Shown here piece after piece: positions 32,513 to 36,466 of a stretch of DNA of 36,466 bases. Under the pieces are notes generated by a model that was not told where the DNA came from, did no database searches, and saw only the letters and a list, made by a program, of their open reading frames with translations. The translations under genes and the position numbers were made by a program. The DNA is from Legionellaceae bacterium. Lineage in GTDB: Bacteria; Pseudomonadota; Gammaproteobacteria; Legionellales; Legionellaceae. The number at the start of each line of letters is the position of its first letter. Position 1 is the first letter of the stretch. Location: NCBI GenBank assembly GCA_030696305.1, contig JAUYSP010000018.1:1-36466 (forward strand), written 5' to 3'.

Positions 32513-32965
32513 CTAGGGTCTAGATGAATAGGGTCTTGCTTCTAATGCGTCGTAAGAGCGTTCTAGCTCAGGGTCTGTGTTTAAGTAGCTAAGGATTAAG
32601 ATTAGGGCCGCGTTGGGTGTCTTTCGATTACGAAGAATATCTTGTAATAGAAATAACTCCTCTAGCTCACGAGCTCTTTCTGTTTGGCGAAATAAAGTGA
32701 CGGCAAGATAAGCGTCACCACTCTTCGGGTCAATGTGACTAGTTCGTGGAATAGCTCTTTGAAGTGGTCGATTTGAATGAGTGAAAAAATGGCATGCCGA
32801 TTGAAATTGACGGGATAACTGATTAGATAAATCTGGTATGGTGAATGAAAGTTGAAGAAGAGGGATTGGAGGAATATTCAGAGTAAGTTCTTCTAAATTC
32901 ACAGTTCCTTCAGTAAGCTCCATCTCTTCTGATGATGTGTTGGAGTGGTCATCGTTAGCGCGCAC
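32513..32965 (-). CDS. Orphan protein (150 aa)
   Basis: No family recognised. The N-terminal 35 residues are acidic and Ser/Thr-rich (TSSEEMELTEGTVNLEELTL), the middle is Pro/Phe-rich (IPPIPLLQLSFTIPDLS), and the C-terminal part is helical (RQTERARELEELFLLQDI, NAALILILSYLNTDPELE). No signal peptide or membrane helix is evident. The start is GTG 32965 with an AAGG about 12 bases upstream; this is uncertain, and the next in-frame ATG is 14 codons inside. It is convergent to the bZIP-like gene, with 36 bases between them. Base composition and codon use look like an open coding frame, but function is unknown. Confidence 0.5.
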   Translation of the reverse strand: MRANDDHSNTSSEEMELTEGTVNLEELTLNIPPIPLLQLSFTIPDLSNQLSRQFQSACHFFTHSNRPLQRAIPRTSHIDPKSGDAYLAVTLFRQTERARELEELFLLQDILRNRKTPNAALILILSYLNTDPELERSYDALEARPYSSRP

Positions 32966-32974
32966 AGTATTCTT

Positions 32975-33008
32975 ACCTTAGTTAAATAGAGACCTTAGTT
33001 AAATAGAG
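32975..33008. repeat. Perfect 17-bp tandem duplication
   Basis: ACCTTAGTTAAATAGAG occurs twice without a gap (32975-32991 and 32992-33008), just upstream of the minus-strand orphan gene at 32965. One copy supplies the weak AAGG ribosome-site candidate on the minus strand. It probably arose by slippage. No further copy is seen. Confidence 0.8.
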
Positions 33009-33099
33009 TCATGGTTTTATCGGAGGACTCAATAGCAGCCACTGTGTTCTATTTTACATCATATGTTGATTCGGATCAACCTGAAATTGGGTATTAAAT

Positions 33100-33127
33100 T
33101 TTCCACTATTTCAATTTGTTTCATAAT
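33100..33127 (+). promoter_or_regulatory. Candidate promoter of the rpsF operon
   Basis: TTTCCA (33100-33105, four of six matches) and CATAAT (33122-33127, five of six) are 16 bases apart, about 80 bases upstream of rpsF. A small hairpin, GTTGAT-TCGG-ATCAAC (33065-33080), lies further upstream. The assignment rests only on these matches and on position. Confidence 0.3.
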
Positions 33128-33176
33128 AAGTTAATATGTCACGCTTTTAAAACCTTGCCTTACTCCATTTAGTGTG

Positions 33177-33200
33177 TGAGAAGGCTCAATCCGTGAGGAA
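33177..33200 (+). promoter_or_regulatory. Possible S6:S18 autoregulatory leader of rpsF
   Basis: Two mutually exclusive short hairpins can form: TGAG-AAGG-CTCA (33177-33188) and CTCA-ATCCG-TGAG (33185-33197). The second hides part of the rpsF ribosome site GAGGAA (33195-33200) and exposes CCG in its loop. Leaders of rpsF bound by the S6:S18 complex are known in many bacteria and involve a CCG element. The stems here are only four pairs, so this is tentative. Confidence 0.3.
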
Positions 33201-33205
33201 TAATT

Positions 33206-33550
33206 ATGAGACATTATGAAGTTGTGTTTCTTGTACACCCTGATCAGAGTGAACAAGTCCCAGGAATGGTTGAGCGCTATGAAGCGATCATCACCAAACA
33301 AGAAGGTAAAATTCATCGTAAAGAGGATTGGGGACGTAGACAGTTAGCTTACCCAATGCAAGACGTGCATAAAGCGCATTATATGTTGCTGAATATTGAA
33401 TGCAATCAAGTTGCTTTAGATGAATTGAAAACTGCGTTTAAATTTAATGATGCTATTTTAAGAAATTTAATCATCAAGAAAAAACACGCGATCGATACTG
33501 AATCAGTAATGATGAAAAAAGAATCTAAAGACTCTCGAGACGCTATCTAA
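33206..33550 (+). CDS. rpsF: 30S ribosomal protein S6
   Basis: Primary binding partner of S18 on the platform of the 30S subunit. The N-terminus [20 protein letters not shown] and the segment [16 protein letters not shown], followed by [11 protein letters not shown], are typical of S6. The length is 114 residues, with a charged C-terminal tail ([11 protein letters not shown]) shorter than the poly-Glu tail of E. coli. GAGGAA lies 5 bases before the ATG. It heads the rpsF-rpsR-DUF2232-rplI operon; rpsR follows after 13 bases. Confidence 0.97.
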   Translation: MRHYEVVFLVHPDQSEQVPGMVERYEAIITKQEGKIHRKEDWGRRQLAYPMQDVHKAHYMLLNIECNQVALDELKTAFKFNDAILRNLIIKKKHAIDTESVMMKKESKDSRDAI

Positions 33551-33563
33551 GGGGAAACACATT

Positions 33564-33788
33564 ATGTCACAATATTTTCGTCGTAAAAAAATGTCCCGTT
33601 TGACAGACGGTTCTAGTGAAATTGATTATAAAGATGTTAATTTACTGAAAAATTACATTAGCGAAACTGGCAAAATTGTACCAAGTCGAATTACTGGAAC
33701 AAATGCCAGAGAACAACGCCGTATATCACAAGCAATTCAATATGCGCGTTTACTTGGTTTGCTGCCTTATTGCGATAGCCATCGGTAA
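33564..33788 (+). CDS. rpsR: 30S ribosomal protein S18
   Basis: Small basic ribosomal protein that pairs with S6. The 74-residue sequence contains the family core [20 protein letters not shown] and the segment [20 protein letters not shown]. Length and motif agree with bacterial S18. A GGGGAAA ribosome site is present upstream. It is followed after 2 bases by the membrane protein gene, indicating cotranscription and probable coupling. Confidence 0.97.
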   Translation: MSQYFRRKKMSRLTDGSSEIDYKDVNLLKNYISETGKIVPSRITGTNAREQRRISQAIQYARLLGLLPYCDSHR

Positions 33789-33790
33789 TC

Positions 33791-34708
33791 ATGATGTTAC
33801 GCTTAAACGGGTTTTTGCAAAAACAAATGCATGCGTTGCTGGAAAATAAGCAATATGCATTTGTTTGCGCACTCGCTTTAGCGTTTTTTCCGTATACGGC
33901 CTGGTTATCCATTGTAATTATTGCATTGATAACCTTGAGGAAGGGGTGGCGTGAAGGCGCTTTGGTGTTGTTACCAGTTATAACGGCCCATCTGGGTTGT
34001 TCACTGATGACGGTTTCTAAAGTTGCGGCGGTGATCAACACATTAACTTTGTTTGTTCCATGTTATTTGGCAGCGTGCACATTGCGAGTAACTGCTAATT
34101 GGCAAGGCGTGGCGGGCGTTTTTTTCTTACTAACAAGTTTGAGTGCGTTGTTAGTGCAATTGTTTGCGCCGGAATTTGTAATGGCGCAGTACGTGTATTT
34201 GCAAGCAATATTAAAAGAAGCGCAATCAGAAGCTATTGTATCGAATCTACTAAATGATACGACAGGTCTGAACCGAACCATCCTAGCAAGCTATGCCTTT
34301 GGTATACAAATGGTTAGTGTGGTTTTTTCTGCTATGACATCGTTGATGATGGCTCGTTCTATGCAATCCCGTTTGTTTAATCCAGGTGGTTTTAAACAAG
34401 AAATATTAGCGTTTCGTGTTAATAAAATAGGTTTACTGATAGCGGTAATGTTATTCGCAGCGACCATACAACACAATGTGGTTGCTATGATTATACTGCC
34501 AGCACTTATTTTATATTTTTTATTAGCTGGATTGAGCGTCAGTGCCAATGCATTAATTAAGAAAAATCCACGATTGGTCTTTATATTATTAGTGATGCCA
34601 CTGATTATTGTCCCTTTTATCATGGTGCCCGTGTACGGAATATTAGGATTAATAGATAGTTTGTTTAATTTGAGAATATATACATTTAAACCGAAAAGAA
34701 GAGGTTAA
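33791..34708 (+). CDS. DUF2232-type integral membrane protein
   Basis: A 305-residue polytopic membrane protein with about eight hydrophobic helices (for example [52 protein letters not shown]) and a basic end (FKPKRRG). Genes for DUF2232/YybS-like membrane proteins commonly sit between rpsR and rplI in gammaproteobacteria, and that position is the main reason for the call. Its biochemical role is not established. It starts 2 bases after rpsR and ends 5 bases before rplI. Confidence 0.75.
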   Translation: MMLRLNGFLQKQMHALLENKQYAFVCALALAFFPYTAWLSIVIIALITLRKGWREGALVLLPVITAHLGCSLMTVSKVAAVINTLTLFVPCYLAACTLRVTANWQGVAGVFFLLTSLSALLVQLFAPEFVMAQYVYLQAILKEAQSEAIVSNLLNDTTGLNRTILASYAFGIQMVSVVFSAMTSLMMARSMQSRLFNPGGFKQEILAFRVNKIGLLIAVMLFAATIQHNVVAMIILPALILYFLLAGLSVSANALIKKNPRLVFILLVMPLIIVPFIMVPVYGILGLIDSLFNLRIYTFKPKRRG

Positions 34709-34713
34709 ATAAA

Positions 34714-35163
34714 ATGCAAGTTATATTATTAGAGAAAGTAAGAAATTTAGGTTCATTAGGTGAATCAGTTAATGTAAAGCCAGGCTACGGTCGTAATTTT
34801 TTGATTCCACAAGGTAAAGCCGTATTTGCAACAGCTAAAAACATTGAGCAATTTGAAAAACGCCGTGCTGAACTTGAGAAAAAAGAAGCACAATCATTAG
34901 CAAAAGCAGAACAACGCGCAGCTAAGTTAAATGAAGTTACTGTAGTTATTGCAGCGCAAGCAAGTGACGAAGGTAAGTTATACGGCTCAGTTGGCGTAGC
35001 CGAAATCAAAGATGCATTGTTAGCTAAATCATTGGAAGTTTCTAAGCGTGAAATCAACATGCCAGATGGCGTATTCCATTCAATTGGTCAATATACTGTT
35101 GAGATTCAAGTGCATAGTGATGTGATGGCAACAGTTCAAGTAGAAGTGGTTGCATCTAAGTAA
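34714..35163 (+). CDS. rplI: 50S ribosomal protein L9
   Basis: Binds domain V of 23S rRNA and extends from the L1 stalk base. The diagnostic N-terminal domain is [20 protein letters not shown] followed by [17 protein letters not shown]; a long Ala/Lys/Glu-rich connecting helix (residues 45-75) leads to the C-terminal domain with GKLYGSVG and [13 protein letters not shown]. Its 149 residues equal the usual length. Last gene of the rpsF operon, followed by a strong terminator. Confidence 0.97.
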   Translation: MQVILLEKVRNLGSLGESVNVKPGYGRNFLIPQGKAVFATAKNIEQFEKRRAELEKKEAQSLAKAEQRAAKLNEVTVVIAAQASDEGKLYGSVGVAEIKDALLAKSLEVSKREINMPDGVFHSIGQYTVEIQVHSDVMATVQVEVVASK

Positions 35164-35186
35164 GCCTCGTTTATATTGTTACACAA

Positions 35187-35221
35187 CCCTCATCCGCTCT
35201 AGGGAGCGGATGAGGGGTTTT
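35187..35221 (+). terminator. Intrinsic terminator of the rpsF-rplI operon
   Basis: CCCTCATCCGCTC (35187-35199) pairs perfectly over 13 bases with GAGCGGATGAGGG (35204-35216) around a TAGG loop, followed by G and TTTT (35218-35221). It lies between the convergent rplI and GTPase genes. On the minus strand the stem is followed only by TTGTGT, so it may work in both directions with less strength for the GTPase gene. Confidence 0.9.
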
Positions 35222-36236
35222 ATCTTCCACCTTTAGGCTTCATCAAATCCTGAGAAATATTGTGCGCCGCTTCGGCCGCTTGCTTAGGCGAATCGGTATA
35301 AAATAAAAAGCGATTTCCTCTTTCTTTTTGATTGGTATTTAATTTTGAAAGAGCTGAGGGAATACCAATTATACTTAAACACAACAAACAAGTTTTAATT
35401 GTCTCCATAATATTTTTTCGTGTTGTTGAATTGGAAATCGATTGTAATTGTTGAATATCTGTTTCTAGATTTCCATCGTATGAAAAACTATTTTTTATTT
35501 GTTGTGAATCTCCGCCATTCTCGGCTTCCTCATGAACTGCCGTAAAAGCTGTAGACATTTTTTGTAATATAGATAAGAATTCTTCAGATATGTTTTCTTT
35601 TCCTATCATTGAGTTTAAGTTGTCTATATTGGTTTTTAACCTCTGAATATTGAGATTATACGGCTTTTTATTTTCCAATTTTAGAACTTGCGTATAGCCT
35701 TTTTCAATTGCGCTGTTGAACAGCTCATCAACACCTTCATTATTTTTCGCAGAAACATAGTGAATATGTAATGAGGGATTTTGTATTTTAAATTCTTCAA
35801 TCTGCTCTGGGGTAATTTGCTTTTGTTCATCACATTTGTTGAAAGCTATCATAATGGGTACGTCTTCATTAATATTTTTAATATCTGTGATTTGATGGCT
35901 AACATTGTTTAAAGCATTTGGATCAGTAATGTCCACAACTAAAATAAAAGCATCACTGCCTTGGTAATAAGCTTGAGTTATTTTTTTGAATTTTTCCTGG
36001 CCAGTCAGATCCCAAATTAGAGCTTTCCTTTTAAAATCTTTAGTTGCTATTTTTTTTATTTTAAAATTTACAATCCCTGCCTCTTCGTTATTATCAAATG
36101 TTTGGTGTATATACCTTTTAAGCAAAGATGATTTACCGGCCCCTGGTTTATTATCAGCTTGCTGACCAACAACTAGGATTTTTACTTTTCTTTCAGATTT
36201 ATATCTACTCATTATATCACCTTTATATCTACTCAT
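35220..36236 (-). CDS. Ras/Rab-like small GTPase with a C-terminal extension
   Basis: Residues 15-185 form a Ras-family GTPase: P-loop region VVGQQADNKPGAGKSSLLKR (22-41), switch II WDLTGQEKF (75-83, Gln kept), FNKCD (132-136) and VSAKNNEGVDELF (161-173). The P-loop has about five extra residues between the first Gly and GAGKSS, which is unusual. Residues 190-338 form a helical extension with one hydrophobic stretch (near 283-300, KTCLLCLSIIGIPSALSKL) and no prenylation motif. It resembles eukaryotic Rab GTPases, so transfer from a host and a role in host traffic are possible but inferred; bacterial Ras-like GTPases (MglA, Roc) are the alternative. A 24-base tandem duplication gives two ribosome sites and starts, 36236 and 36212. 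Confidence 0.8.
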   Translation of the reverse strand: MSRYKGDIMSRYKSERKVKILVVGQQADNKPGAGKSSLLKRYIHQTFDNNEEAGIVNFKIKKIATKDFKRKALIWDLTGQEKFKKITQAYYQGSDAFILVVDITDPNALNNVSHQITDIKNINEDVPIMIAFNKCDEQKQITPEQIEEFKIQNPSLHIHYVSAKNNEGVDELFNSAIEKGYTQVLKLENKKPYNLNIQRLKTNIDNLNSMIGKENISEEFLSILQKMSTAFTAVHEEAENGGDSQQIKNSFSYDGNLETDIQQLQSISNSTTRKNIMETIKTCLLCLSIIGIPSALSKLNTNQKERGNRFLFYTDSPKQAAEAAHNISQDLMKPKGGR

Positions 36237-36245
36237 TATATCACC
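36198..36245. repeat. 24-bp tandem duplication carrying ribosome site and start codon
   Basis: Two perfect copies (36198-36221 and 36222-36245) lie over the GTPase start. On the minus strand each reads GGTGAT, three bases, ATG, then codons for Ser-Arg-Tyr-Lys. The unit is eight codons, so the frame is kept and the longer product simply repeats MSRYK. Either start could be used. Confidence 0.9.
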
Positions 36246-36361
36246 CAGTTATAATTGTAATTTAATTGTACATTAAATCCTGAAATAAATCAATGTAAGC
36301 ATTTTTTATGGTCGCAGCAATATGAAAATGTCACATCGTTAGCAAGATAAAGCAAAGCAGA
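36246..36361. other. Non-coding stretch upstream of the GTPase gene
   Basis: AT-rich sequence with no supportable gene. It should contain the GTPase promoter. The best -10 candidate on the minus strand is TATAAC (complement at 36248-36253), with a poor -35. Nothing else is evident. Confidence 0.4.
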
Positions 36362-36466
36362 TTAGGCTGTTGGGCTTGAACGATAAACGCATTTTATGTT
36401 GCGCAGAACAAACTCAATAGTTCTGTACTTTAGGTCTTTTAATGGGTTTCGGTAGCCATAAGTTTT
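36362..36466 (-). CDS. Possible 3' end of a gene running off the window
   Basis: On the minus strand a frame open from the window edge encodes 34 residues (KTYGYRNPLKDLKYRTIEFV, then LRNIKCVYRSSPTA) before TAA. The composition is plausible for protein, but an open stretch of this length can occur by chance. A short inverted repeat, CAGAAC/GTTCTG (36404-36409 and 36420-36425), lies inside it. I do not recognise the family, and only the neighbouring sequence could settle it. Confidence 0.2.
   Translation of the reverse strand, partial: KTYGYRNPLKDLKYRTIEFVLRNIKCVYRSSPTA

Noticed and set aside
36404-36425. Inverted repeat CAGAAC/GTTCTG as a terminator or insertion-sequence end
   Set aside because: Only six pairs with a 10-base loop, no T-run and no target duplication; expected by chance.
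1-36466. tRNA, rRNA or CRISPR array
   Set aside because: No cloverleaf-like segment, rRNA-like conserved stretch, or regularly spaced direct repeats were seen on reading both strands; a covariance search would be needed to exclude small RNAs.

Overview
The window looks like a chromosome segment from an AT-rich, host-associated gammaproteobacterium, most likely of the order Legionellales (Legionella, Coxiella, Berkiella or Aquicella type). The reasons are: a gammaproteobacterial set of ccm, sec and ribosomal-protein genes; a fused aspartokinase/diaminopimelate decarboxylase; and, scattered between these, large proteins of eukaryotic flavour (ankyrin repeats, a Rab/Ras-type GTPase, a bZIP-like protein) of the kind such bacteria deliver into host cells. 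The genus cannot be fixed from sequence reading alone. An intranuclear lineage such as Berkiella would suit the bZIP-like gene, but that is inference.

Layout. Positions 1-165 hold a palindromic repeat and a promoter-like site. From 175 to 6430 runs a complete System I cytochrome c maturation operon, ccmABCDEFGHI, in which almost every stop overlaps the next start; ccmD (51 aa) is included. On the minus strand from 16582 down to 6408 lie a 1133-aa orphan protein, three tandem paralogous small secreted peptides, lysAC, and an AddA/RecB-like helicase-nuclease whose start overlaps the lysAC stop. A nested palindromic element (16626-16713) precedes queA. Behind queA, in the place normally held by tgt, is a shortened Tgt homologue that has lost its catalytic residues but kept the zinc site; then come yajC, secD and secF.

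From 21974 to 28827 the minus strand carries a 1786-aa protein (possible RelE-like N-terminus, SF1 helicase core, many ankyrin repeats), phhB and hisC. On the plus strand follow two minor pilin genes, the first an in-frame fusion of two prepilin heads (PilV-PilW type), the second PilX-like. An accessory block (30260-32965) holds a 451-aa orphan, the bZIP-like protein and a 150-aa orphan. The conserved rpsF-rpsR-(DUF2232)-rplI operon follows, ending in a strong terminator shared with a convergent gene for a Ras/Rab-like GTPase. The right edge is largely non-coding and may hold the last codons of another gene.

The strongest candidate for something undescribed is the gene at 31826-32476. It has two basic-region/leucine-zipper segments, each with the zipper leucines in correct register with the DNA-contact Asn and Arg/Lys, and a C-terminal acidic-hydrophobic tail like a eukaryotic activation domain. 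Together these suggest a bacterial mimic of a eukaryotic transcription factor.
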